Part shown: piece by piece, positions 1 to 10,203 of the stretch
How the letters are laid out: each line of letters opens with the position of its first letter
Position numbering within the stretch: the first letter of the stretch is position 1
Origin: Galerina marginata
Taxonomy: Eukaryota; Basidiomycota; Agaricomycetes; Agaricales; Galerinaceae
Assembly (NCBI GenBank): GCA_023014335.1
Contig: JAECYW010000017.1
Coordinates: 744,001-808,000 of the forward strand
Direction: 5' to 3'
DNA length: 64,000 nucleotides
Notes under the pieces: generated by a model
Databases searched by the model: none
What the model saw: only the letters and a program-made list of their open reading frames with translations
What the model was told of the DNA's origin: nothing
Made by a program: the position numbers and the translations under genes

Positions 1-240
1 GTAAAATATCCCAACCATGTTACCGACCTCGAGGCCTGCAACGCGTTTCTAATCTTATAATCTCGAGGTCATATGTTGAGGTAAACGCTCGTCTTATCTC
101 ACCACCTCTTTGTCGTATCTGTAGAAGCATGTCAGATCAAACTTACCGAAAACCACCTCAATTGCTGCACAAGCATGAGTCTTGTTGTGATGTAATATTA
201 CATCGTCCATTTTTCATACTCGTATTTATATTTACCGGTA

Positions 241-1500
241 TCACCACCGCAGATTTCCCTGTGAACATGCATGTCCAGAATACGAACCCGCCGAACCTCT
301 ACACCCTCCCCCTCTCAAAGTTTTCACCCAATTATGACCCCACAGCTCCTTCTCCCTATGCTTTATATCAAACCAAAGCAACGTCGGTATCTCAGAAACT
401 AAACCTGCAATAGCCTTGTCATCGCAATTTAACCCGGTCATACGCAACGTCGACAGTTTAGCACCCTCCGTTGTCGTCTTTGCTGTCCTGTTTACCAGGG
501 ATATAATTGCTGTCGCATTCCAAGGAGATTCACCCGCACCGTCCCTAAACGCACTCAGTGTCAACTCCTTCAGTTCCGGCAATTCCAGAACATGTAAAAA
601 TGCGTCCAAAATTCCCTGCTGTCGTCTCATTAATAGTTAAACCCTCCAACACAGGCATCCTCACGAGCGCTCCCCGCAGCTCCGCTGCCGAGCACGATAT
701 CAACGACACCTCGCACTCGACCAAGTTCGGACACAGCTTCAGGATCCTCACCGCATGCCGCGTGTCCAGCGGGTGCCGCGACCGGAAGCTCGCAAGCTGG
801 CGCCAGCTGCCCGCCGACACCGCTATCAGCGGCATCGGGTCGAACGCGCTATTCATGAGCCACAACGCTCGCAAATTCGGCGCGTTCCGCTCGAGGCTCG
901 TCAGCCCGAGGGTCAGAGCCGGCTCGAGCTCCAACGTTCGGAGGACCTGGCATAGGGTACGACAGAAGCTTGTACACGCGCGTCGGGAACGCATATGTCT
1001 GCCACACCGTTCCCGGCGTCTTCGCGCTGGAGAGCTTCACGCTCATCCACCGACCCGCCAGCGAAAGCAGGTAGTCGAAAACGCGGTCGTGGATGTGCAG
1101 CGACTGCGTCGGGCCCCACAGGATGTGCAGCGACAGCGGCAGCACCCCTGCACGGTCGATCCATGTCTTCAAGCTCGCTTTGCGCGTCGTCTGTTCCTGG
1201 AGGAGCACCACCAGCGATCTCCATAAGGCGGGTGTGTGGATGGCGGCGCTGCGCCAGGCGTAGCATACCCGGCAGAGGAGAAGTGGTGCGGTAGCCTTGT
1301 CTGGCTTTACGTATTCGTCGTCGTCTGGCAGGCACCACACGAATATCTGAGCCCAGATATTCGGAGGCGTCTATATAACGCCGAAAACAACCTGCGTTGG
1401 ACGACGCCTGCCCGCTTTGATCTGGCTTCTCAATTTTCTGAGTGCATGCAACTGGCGCTCGTTCTCCAGCATTAACATTTTCGAGTCCAGCTCGTTGTTC
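241..1500 (-). pseudogene. F-box/LRR-type protein, broken reading frame
   Basis: Translated fragments on the minus strand give the usual Agaricomycete F-box layout. A short heptad-like N-terminal stretch (LENERQLHALRKLRSQIKAG, about 1410-1470) comes first. The F-box itself follows (PPNIWAQIFVWCLPDDD, then LLLCRVCYAWRSAAIHTPALW, about 1220-1365). Last come leucine-rich segments (NLRALWLMNSAF, LKLCPNLVECEVSL, LPELKELTLSAF). Such proteins are substrate receptors of SCF ubiquitin ligases. The fragments lie in different frames. Frame changes are needed near 1410, 1365, 965 and 625, and read in the frame of the flanking parts there is a TAG near 1375. No intron of plausible length removes these breaks, so the gene is either a pseudogene or badly affected by consensus indels. 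Family assignment is firm; the true 3' end is uncertain. Confidence 0.72.
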
Positions 1501-1621
1501 CTGTCCCCCGTCCTTCAACGGACGCTGCAGTGACTTCTTGCAAGCCAACGATCTGGGAAGGATAATCTTGAAACGGCGCAACGCCTGGATATGTTTGTTT
1601 TTCACCGTCGACTCTATAATC

Positions 1622-1933
1622 TCAATGACAAAGATATGCTTCCTTCTGTTCTCGAGATTTACAATGTCTCCAGTCGACTCTATTCAGTTCGTCTTCCAGC
1701 CTGGCCTTCGAAAAATCTTGATATATCTCCTTCGTCGAATTTGACCGAAAGTACGTCGGTTTCACTACTCTGCTGAGGAAGTTGTCCAACCACTGTGGAA
1801 TATCACAATTCTGATTAACCCAGGAGTCTATAACGGATGGAAGAGAGGAGGCTTCATCGAAACCGTGACTCACCGGGTCTGGCGTGACAGTAGTAGCACC
1901 TGGACACATGTTGGAGGAGCTGGACGACGACAA
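1622..1933 (-). CDS. Short ORF upstream of the F-box gene, possible N-terminal exon
   Basis: An open stretch of 103 codons begins with a serine run (MSSSSSSNMCPG) and ends in a charged segment. It lies just 5' of the F-box fragments on the same strand, so it may be their first exon or 5' leader. No domain is recognised and no clear splice donor links it to the next coding segment. It could also be a chance ORF. Confidence 0.25.
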   Translation of the reverse strand: MSSSSSSNMCPGATTVTPDPVSHGFDEASSLPSVIDSWVNQNCDIPQWLDNFLSRVVKPTYFRSNSTKEIYQDFSKARLEDELNRVDWRHCKSREQKEAYLCH

Positions 1934-2324
1934 GTCCCAGTCTTTTTATTATTCATCGCAGAGTTGGCATCTCGTACACATATCATGATATTGATACACA
2001 GTCTTATAACTAATCCTTAATGATCGCCTTGATGATGACGGAATGTAATTCTGAGATACCTTGACCTGTTCAACATTTTCTTCACTGTAATGGAACTAGT
2101 AAATAAAAATGTTTTGACGAAAGATCATCAATTATGGATACAGTCGGAACAGTATGAGGCTAGTAGAGATGCAACCACAACACAAAGCGATACAATTACT
2201 ACAGCCAGATGGGATGAAATTTTACCCCGGTTGCCAAATTTAGATTATGTACTACGAAAAATGAAAAGCGAAATAGTCAAGAAAAGAAAGAAAAAAAAGT
2301 CGCAACATTTGAAGGGGCCTCCTC

Positions 2325-4483
2325 TCACAAACGACGTCCTTGCAAGCCAGTAGGAGACGGGCCGAAAGTTCCCCGCCGGAGATCCTCAAATTCCTGTCTG
2401 ACACGCTCCCGCGCGGCCCTAACCTCCAGTTCTCGAGCCGATATTGAGCCCGGTGGTGGCGGGGGTGCCATGTTTCTAGCTCGGCGGGGGTCAGGAGGGG
2501 GAGAAACCATGAACCCGCCGTCTCGACCAAGCGGTCGGCTGGCTTGCCCGTTCCCTGGGGCTGACCTTTCACGCCTGCTTTCTCCACCTGCATTAGAATT
2601 GGAAGATGAGGCATGCGGACCGAAAACAGTGTTCAAGATGGAATGGGCCTCCTCGGTGATAGGGTCGTCTTCCTCGATCTCATCGCGTGAAAGAGGACGC
2701 GGTGTTCCTGCGCGCCTCAACGTCTCTAAAGGAGCTGAGGGCGGGACAGATGCGGGTGGAACAAACCTCATGCTGTCCTGTCGGGCGAGCTGGCGGGATG
2801 GTGCGGTGGGAACTGGTCGTGACGCCACAAGAGAAGAAGATGGAGGAGGAGGCCTGATGCTATCTTGTCGAGAAAGCGGGCGAGCAGGCCGAAGTTGCGA
2901 AGAAGATACAACGGCGGGGTCGATGTGGGCACTTCCCTGTCGGGAAAGCGGGCGACGCGTTTCAGCATATCCCAAGTGCTTCGAGGCTGAACCAATGCGA
3001 GTAGCATGTTCAGATTCGACGGTGACTGAAGAGTCAGAGAAGCCACCCCCATTGGACGTAGAGGGATGCCTGGGCTGACTCTGAGCGGCGGACGCATCGA
3101 GTTCTGCCTGAGAGGGCAGTTTCCCGTAAGGGCCACGCCCGTGGAAGTATTCGTTGTGGATGTAGGCAAATGGGCCTTGATCCACTGGAGCAAGATACCT
3201 GCTGGGGCCGTCACTTTGTCGGACGCGTGTCGGTCGGACAGGGGACGGGGAACTTTTTCCACTCGGCCAAGTAGTCAGCCTTTGATCGATTTCCGCTTCC
3301 GCTGGCCTCAGCGTTGGTGCCTTCGTCAGTACAGTCGGCGCTCTCTTGCCTAAGAGTCTCGCTTGGGAAACGTTAGCTATCGAACAAATCAAAGTCAGAT
3401 ACGTTCACTTACCGAGATAATTTTCTGGCGTTTTCCGTGGCTTCGGCGAACTCAGCGTCTTCATCTCTTTCACTGCGAGAGAAATCATATGAGGCCAAGT
3501 TCATTAATGGGTGGAGATCATTAAACTCACTCGTAATTCATGGTCTCTGGCTCTGGCTCGGTTGCAAGCTCTGGAAAGGAAGGAAGTTATGAGAGAAATA
3601 TCCGATAAATCAGTCACGACACGTACACTTTCTCCTTCCCCTTGTCTTGATTAGTTACCCCATAGCCAGGAAGTAATGGCATGATATGAGTGTCCTCCAT
3701 CGTCTCATCCTCTCACCCGGTCGCAGCACTGGACATAACGAAAGAAGAAAAATGAGCGAAATATTTGATAGACCAGGTATGGAACTTACACATTCTCACT
3801 TCCTCTGTTCCTGTTTCTCACTTCCTCACTCTCCAAAAACACGGCCAACTGGGGATCATACTCGACATCAGCCTCAGTCGACTTCAATTTCCTGAGTGTC
3901 CCCATCTAGTCCTCCTCAAGATCACGTCCTGACGGGGGAAGATAGATGAGAAACCCCATTTCCCGTCGATCCTCTGCCAGTATTTCAAATACGTGATCAG
4001 CCTTTCGGTCCTCTGCCTCTCGGCCGTAAGCTGCCTCTGCAGTGCTGTCGCGACCGCGCGAATCTTCTTGGCCTGCTTCACGACCTGCTTGTTCTCCTCC
4101 GCGAGAAGTTGCAGCTGCCTCTGGATGTTGCTCATCATCTCCACGGTGTCCTTGGCGACCTCGTGAGTTGCTAAAGGAGCCGTCGAGCGCCTGTCTTCAG
4201 GCTCAGGACTGCTCTCGGGAGTGCCCTCGTTGAGAACACCAGGGGTGAGGGGACGACTAGGCTCCTTTTCTGGGCGATCGCGTGTGTTTAGGTTTTTGCG
4301 GTGAGATCGCTGTGTCCGAGCTGAAAGTAGATCGGTACATATGATTTACAATGAAAAAATGGAAGGCGTACCGTAAGGCGTTTTAGTGACATCTTTTTTA
4401 GGCGAACGAACTGGACCGCCTGCTGCATCTCTGGAGCTTTCAGCGATCGAGTGGGAGGTACGAGCTGCAGAGTGTGCAGCCAT
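2325..4483 (-). CDS. Unrecognised coiled-coil, Ser/Pro/Arg-rich protein (multi-exon)
   Basis: I do not recognise this family. The proposed start is ATG at 4483 (MAAHSAARTSHSIAESS), exon 4372-4483. The second exon, from 4320, carries a proline-rich stretch (EPSRPLTPGVLNEGTPESSPEPED) followed by a coiled coil (MMSNIQRQLQLLAEENKQVV to RQLTAERQRTERL, about 3990-4150). Further small exons read STEADVEYDPQLAVFLESEE (about 3800-3890), MEDTHIMPLLPGYG (3640-3700), LATEPEPETMNYE (about 3535-3570) and MKTLSSPKPRKTPENYLG (3413-3470). The long last exon (2325 to about 3360) is low-complexity and repeats RPLSRQ/DS motifs with proline runs, ending GLQGRRL. Motif content suggests a disordered, phosphorylated scaffold. 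The join between the coiled-coil part and MEDTHIM needs a weak acceptor, so these could be two genes. Confidence 0.5.
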
Positions 4484-5757
4484 TGGGTAGTAAAGTTGGC
4501 TGTAGCGCTAATGGGTGGTGGAGGTAGTGGTAAGAGTATGAGTTGGAAATGTGGCAGAAAAGAGCGGAGCATGGAGCAGAAAAGCAAGTCAAAACAGTAT
4601 GCGCCGAATTCAGCGGCGAAGACAGAGAAATCGGCGTTGTCAATCGGCAGAAGAATAGAAACCAAATGTTCGATGGCCCCTAAACGACCTGATCTTGCAC
4701 CATTGTACTCGACGCCGGGTTTCCTCTCGCTTAAAGGGTACGGTTCCTAATTTAGAATCCAGCACGAGACATACGAATGTCTAGAAGGCCGCCTGGATGG
4801 TCGCACCAGTGTACTAGTAGCTTTTGAGTGTATCGAGGATCGCAAGGAAAACGCACAGAGAAACTTATTATTCTGCGAGAAGTAGCAATGTTGCTCCACG
4901 TTTGATACGCAGCGGCAGAACAAGACGATTATTATCTGGCACCAACTAGCAACAAGAACCGCGTGAGGACAATTGAAGAACAAGATTCATCATTTACCTA
5001 ATCTGGAAGGACCAATTTAATCGCAAATCATTTCGATCAACAATTAGGATCTTGGGCCATTTGTTGGATGTGAACCTCTTGGCAGCGTTGTTGTGCAGAT
5101 GAGATGAAGAACTTAGGGTCGCGCATTACGAATTGGTAGAGTTTCGAAGACTGGATATTCGTCCACTCGAAGTATATTTACTGGAGGAAAGAGCCTAAGA
5201 GGTGTAATAAAATCTCAGCGAATGTCCAAAACAAATCAGAAAATGAAGAGAACAGCAAAACGCGCTTAGAATCCTCGCCAGTCGGTCAGCGAGAACAATA
5301 CCAGAGTATCCCAGCCTGGTCCACATTGTGAGTGGCAGCTAACTAGCAAAATTTTCCGAGTGGCACTGGCACCGCCCCCGTGCCAGTGGCCATTACTTCG
5401 ATAACCCCCGGCATTTTTCATTCACGGCACATCCTGCCTTTCTATTGCTGCGTCAATGGATGACTTCGCGCAGGATTTAGAACGTAGATTATTTTCCAGA
5501 CCTGGCCCATGCCACCGTTGCGGAGATTCCGGGTATTATAATTGAGTACAATGGCAAATAATGGAGGTCGAATCAGAAACAAACCAAGACGGTCTTGTTG
5601 AAAAGCGAACGCATAACTCACCCACTTGATTCTTTGATCTTTCGGCTCAACCACCACAAACACGACCACCACCGCTACCGCTTCTCAGTGTCGAGTATCT
5701 TCGAAACCACCACCACGCCACTCGTCTACGATTTCTGGAAGAGCCACACATCACTAC
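4484..5757. other. Intergenic region between divergent genes
   Basis: This region separates a minus-strand and a plus-strand gene and so probably holds both promoters. No coding exon with a recognisable motif was found. It contains one copy of a 46-bp dispersed repeat at 5413-5458. Confidence 0.6.
5413..5458 (+). repeat. 46-bp dispersed repeat, copy 1
   Basis: This 46-base stretch matches 18031-18076 in the same orientation with only two substitutions (ATTTTTCATTCACGG.. to ..GCTGCGTCAATG). Flanking bases also show a shared CCCGGC just upstream. The copies lie in two non-coding regions 12.6 kb apart, which suggests a remnant of a dispersed element. Confidence 0.75.
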
Positions 5758-6783
5758 ATGCCTCGCGCTGTCAAACGGGAACCCCAGGACTCAGAGCTGA
5801 AGTACACTTGCATATCCCTCGAAAAGCTTAATCGCAGGCAGATACAAGAACTAGCCAAGGTTCGTGCTGGCATTCCTATGCGCAGAGTGCCACAGTGTTG
5901 AAGCGACCGTATAGAAAGAAAGCATCAAAGCCAACATGTCGACACAGAAGATTATCGCGGCCCTCCTCAAGTTGTTCAGGGGGCCAGAGGAGGATATCGT
6001 CGCGCCAGAGACCGTTCAAGACGAGGTCGAACCCACTGTCGCCGGTATTCAAGAGGAGAATTGCGCACCGAAATTGGGGTCGAGGCACGATGGACCCAGT
6101 GCGGCCACTTCACAGCCAGCACTACAGTCGGTATCATCGAGCCACAAATCAGGAAGCCCCAGGTGAGTAAATTCTCCTCATTGGACGGCAGACAGCGCAT
6201 CTTACAATTGTATTCTTTAGTCGACGCAAGTAGACAGAGGTCTACGCCTTACCCATACCGACGACCGTCGAGGAGCAGGTCGCCGCAAGCTTCAGGTAGC
6301 AGAGGCATCCCTGCGTCCGTCAAGGCATCCACCAACCCAACGGACAAGGACATCAGGGATGTCCGACGGCGCCTCACTGCGCTCAACAACGAGCAGGTCT
6401 TGTTAAAGGACAAGGTTGGGAAGATGCAGCGGCATCTCGCGTTTTCGTCGGGGACACTGGAGCAGGGAACGCGGTTCCTGGAGGAGATGTCGTGGAGAAG
6501 GGAGGCGTTGGAGGATGGGGTCGCCATCCAGCTGCCTTACACAAGGCACCTGTGGGACGGCAGTGTCCACATGGCAGAGGCGGATCGCAAGCAGTGGAGG
6601 CGGTTCGTCGCGGAGAACAGGCGACCGCACGGCTTTATTCAGGCGGATTCGGAGTCGGAGAGTGAAGGAGAAGTTGAGGGGGAAACGATGGGTGATGACG
6701 AGGAGGACGACGCGATGGCAGCAGGGGAGGTGAGGCGGGCGCTGGTCGAGGACGACGACTACGACGGCGAGGACATTTATTGA
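5758..6783 (+). CDS. SAP-domain protein with acidic C-terminus
   Basis: Three exons (5758-5859, 5915-6162, 6231-6783) sum to 903 nt, giving 300 aa in one frame. The first two exons encode a SAP-type helix-extended-helix: LEKLNRRQIQELAK, then SIKANMSTQKIIAALLKLF, about residues 21-55. This fold binds AT-rich or scaffold-attachment DNA. The middle is Arg/Ser/Pro-rich (PYPYRRPSRSRSPQ) and is followed by a predicted coiled coil (DVRRRLTALNNEQVLLKDKV). The C-terminus is strongly acidic (SESESEGEVEGE, DDEEDD, EDDDYDGEDIY). A nuclear chromatin-associated role is inferred. The third exon only keeps frame if the acceptor CAAG at 6230 is used and not the TTTAG at 6220. The exact function is unknown. 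Confidence 0.72.
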
Positions 6784-6924
6784 TGATGGTAGTAGATTAG
6801 ATGCAAGCTGTGCCCTTTGTTTGACCACAGAGACATATCATACACGTGTGTGCAGGGCCAAGAATCTGTGAACACCCATCTAAGTACAGCCAAATTTCTT
6901 GAGCCTCCGTCGTTGGCTGCGACG

Positions 6925-9594
6925 ATGAACAAGTTTATTCGCGTCTTTCACAGGGCCCACGCACTCTCTCGCTCTGGATTAGCCAATCACGCGGTCCCGT
7001 TGCTTGGGCGATATTATGCGACCAGTAATACTAACCATCTACCTGCGCCGCCCAAGAAACCCTCTCTTGTAAATCCGCCTCCAACCCCACATACACCTTC
7101 TCCGACCCACCCACAGACGCGGCATGAAGCCCAAGAAGGCACTGCTGCCATTAGCATGCCGTTTAACCCCCCAGGAGGTGGTCCGAACATACCAGGTGGA
7201 GGCGGGGGAGCGTTTTCGTTCACAAATTCACCCGTCCTCGACGCGATGCTGACTACCGCGATCGGTCTCGGAGCAGGCAAGTTTTTCCCCCATCCTACGC
7301 GTCTTCGACTTGCTTAACTGCTTCGACGACCAGTCTTCCTCGGAGGTGTCGCGTATGTGAAATGGTACAAGAAGAACGTCCTTGACAAGGTGCCTCTATC
7401 CGTCCATATGTCTCTCTGTCTATTTTTACATCCGATTTGAAATTAGATAGAAAACGCTTTTGCCCCTGGCTATGACCCCGCACTTGAACTGGCAAAGGCG
7501 CATACGTCCCAGAAAGCTCCTGTAGACGACAAATCTAGTGACCCACTGTTCACAGAGCAGGAGCCATGGACTTCGTACCTGCGTCGCAAAGAGCAGGAAA
7601 TGATAGACCATATCATTCACGGCGAGGAGTCTGGTCATTATTTCATGCTTCTTGGTCCAAAGGTTCGATTCATTGCCGCTCAGAATTTTCATCAAAAACA
7701 ATCCTATTAGGGTTCCGGCAAAGGAACGATGATATTCGACTCTATGGCTGCATGCGATGCCGAAGGTGTATCCATGTGTGATGCCCACCCCGACTTAGAA
7801 GTCTTCAGACTTCGGCTCGGAAAGGCTCTTAATTTCGAGTACAACGAAGACACTCAAACGGGATTATTCCAAAGACGAGATCCTAGAGAAGGTTTGTCGT
7901 ACATAGCCTATCACCTCCCCCGTTCCTGACCTCACCTCCACAGGCGGCGCAGCTTTGGATATCGAACGAGGCAGGCTGTATTTCCGTTATTTATGTCCGT
8001 TTGCTCAAGACATGCTTTTATAGCTTTGGCCAAACTCGAAAAGGTTGCCTTACGCTGTGCCCCAAGACGTGGAAAGCCTCTCGTCCTCATCATCAATAAT
8101 GTCCATTTCCTCCAAAACAACGAAGAGGGACAGAATATGCTTCTACAACTCCAACAGAAGGCCGAGGCGTGGGCTGCTAGTGGTATGTCGACACGTCCAC
8201 CCATGTGCATACGACATAATTGCTCATTGTACGATAGGTATACTGACCATGCTGTTTACTTCGTGAGTCAGGAACTAGGCATTTAATGCATTCGCCTTTG
8301 AACCGCCTACGATCTAGGGATGATTTCTGGCCATTTCACGTCATGCGTAATTATCTAGTTCGCGATTTCATGTAATCGATCTCTGACTTAGACGGCAGGG
8401 AAAACGGGTAGCCGCATGCACGTACGCGTTCATCTATAACATTGGTTCAATATTATCAAACTGAATTAATCCTCCAGGTAATCTCGGTTTATGACCTCGA
8501 TAACGAAGAATCTCTGCATGCCGCGTCCCGCATGCGACGTAGTGTTGGCCGACCACCTGCTGAGACCGACGACCTCAAAGAAGCCGTCTCCTATGTCGGG
8601 GGTCGCCTGTCCTATCTGAATAAGGTGATTAGGTCTCAATAATCCTTTTAATTACTAACATATACTCAAAAATTGCGCTCTGGACATATCAGGTGTCGAA
8701 ATCAAGGGATATGCTAGGCATGGCAAAACATCTGCTGGACGTAGAGAAAGCTTGGTTGCTTAGCCAGATTGGTTCGTACACCGCTTTTCTTTCAGATTTC
8801 GCTCACTGATTTCCGTATCCTGTGCTCAGGATTGATCCCCGACTGCGACGACGACGTTATGGACGAGGTACATTGACCCCTTGTTACCGAAAGCCAACTG
8901 TTGTAAATTTCTAACCCGCAGCAAAAATGGAGTTCGTGTTCTTGGCTACTGCTCCGCGAGTTTGTAAAGCTACGAAAAGAGCAACGTGCTGCTATCGCCG
9001 AGTCAGGAATCGGTTCTGAGACCGATCTGCCTTTGCCCGCGATACCCTATGCGAGTTCAATCTTGACCTTTCATCCAAGGATGTAACTAACATTTTTCGT
9101 GCACAGTGGAGGTGTCGCCAGATCATGACACGCGCGGATTTTATGGAGGGTTTGCCCACTTCCTTTTCCAATCACATCTAGATCTTAATAAACTCATCTT
9201 GGCTTTTTGATTGCAGAGCTCGACCGCTTGAATATCATCGCCATTGATGTAAGTTGCACCTATGGGTCTCAGCTCATCTTATCCCCCATTCAATTTTAGA
9301 TCCAACATAATGTACGGCCAGACTCCAACCTGATCTTGCACGCTGCGCAAGAAGTTTGTAGTGAAGAAGGGTTTGACGATCTGCTCGATAATGTCAGGGA
9401 CAGAATTGATGAGATCGAGAGTCTGCACAGGACTCGTGAGCTGACCGTGGGTCTTCCCTACCCAATTTTTTAATGAGTTCTACTCATTATCTGCCCTCTA
9501 TTTTCAGTTCAAGGATCTAGGCAAAGGAGATATGGTTAGACTCGCTGTTGATAAACGTGGCGAGGAACTCTTGAAAACACTTGATGACAGTTAG
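6925..9594 (+). CDS. Mitochondrial AAA-type ATPase of a fungal family, 17 exons
   Basis: Seventeen exons sum to 1770 nt (589 aa) with no frame break: 6925-7276, 7334-7389, 7447-7662, 7711-7891, 7944-7970, 8024-8182, 8238-8262, 8318-8346, 8399-8421, 8478-8624, 8693-8771, 8830-8867, 8922-9050, 9107-9149, 9217-9248, 9300-9446, 9508-9594. The N-terminus (MNKFIRVFHRAHALSRSGLA..RYYATS) looks like a mitochondrial presequence. A glycine-rich linker and one hydrophobic segment (MLTTAIGLGAGVFLGGVAYVKWYKK) follow. Walker A is LLGPKGSGKGTM, split by an intron, and Walker B is PLVLIINNVHF. The C-terminal part (MTRADFMEELDRLNIIAIDI) resembles the winged-helix end of fungal AAA proteins of this kind. A role at the inner membrane is inferred. 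Three introns (7277-7333, 7971-8023, 9051-9106) are GC-AG. Confidence 0.85.
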
Positions 9595-10203
9595 ATTGTT
9601 CACAACGAAAGTCATAACCGAGTGCCTCTTGTGCACTCTTCACATTCTTTTTCTATGTATGTTAGGTTGATGTTAGGTTACATTTATTATTATTATACCA
9701 TCTTTCTGTAGGCAGTGGGGTCATCAGACCTGAATCATAATGATTCGAACTCTTGTTGCAATCAGATATGCTGTCGTTGTTCTTACAGAACTCAGCAGCC
9801 TCGCGGTACAAGGAGGATATTTGATGACATGCCAATCTTTGTGGCATGGGCATCAAACAAGGCAGTCGGTTTTATTGGTCCTCCATCCACCTTCTGTGAA
9901 AGCGACGATCCACTGTGTAAGGTAAGCTACAGTAGAGAGAACGGTGGTAAATAATGGAGAAGCGAGAAGAAAAGATGTAGCGATGTAAATAAAAACAACC
10001 ACAATATAGGAATACTAAGAAAGATGTACAAAAAACAATGCGATCATTAAAATAAGAAAAGAGGTTGGTTGATGCAGGTGAGCCTGTTTTCGAGTCGAAA
10101 GAACCATGCAGGAGGTCTGAGCGTGTACGTCCAATGAATGACAAGCAATTAGAAGCATGTTCCAATGCGTTTTGATTACACGGTGTACGTAATCTCCTTT
10201 CCC
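9595..10203. other. Intergenic region between convergent genes
   Basis: This holds the 3' ends of two converging genes. No coding signal or repeat was recognised. Confidence 0.6.

Noticed and set aside
2090..2353. Plus-strand 87-codon ORF with a lysine run
   Set aside because: It overlaps the end of the minus-strand gene and has no motif; it is treated as chance.
6163..6220. Use of the TTTAG acceptor at 6220 for the third exon of the SAP gene
   Set aside because: It brings an immediate stop; the acceptor at 6230 keeps frame.
6061..6250. Continuous ORF reading through the intron at 6163-6230
   Set aside because: The spliced frame gives the SAP domain and a clean 903-nt CDS; the read-through peptide has no family text.
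9750..9770. GATTCGAAC, a possible tRNA T-loop on the minus strand
   Set aside because: Stem pairing fails on both sides and no cloverleaf can be drawn.
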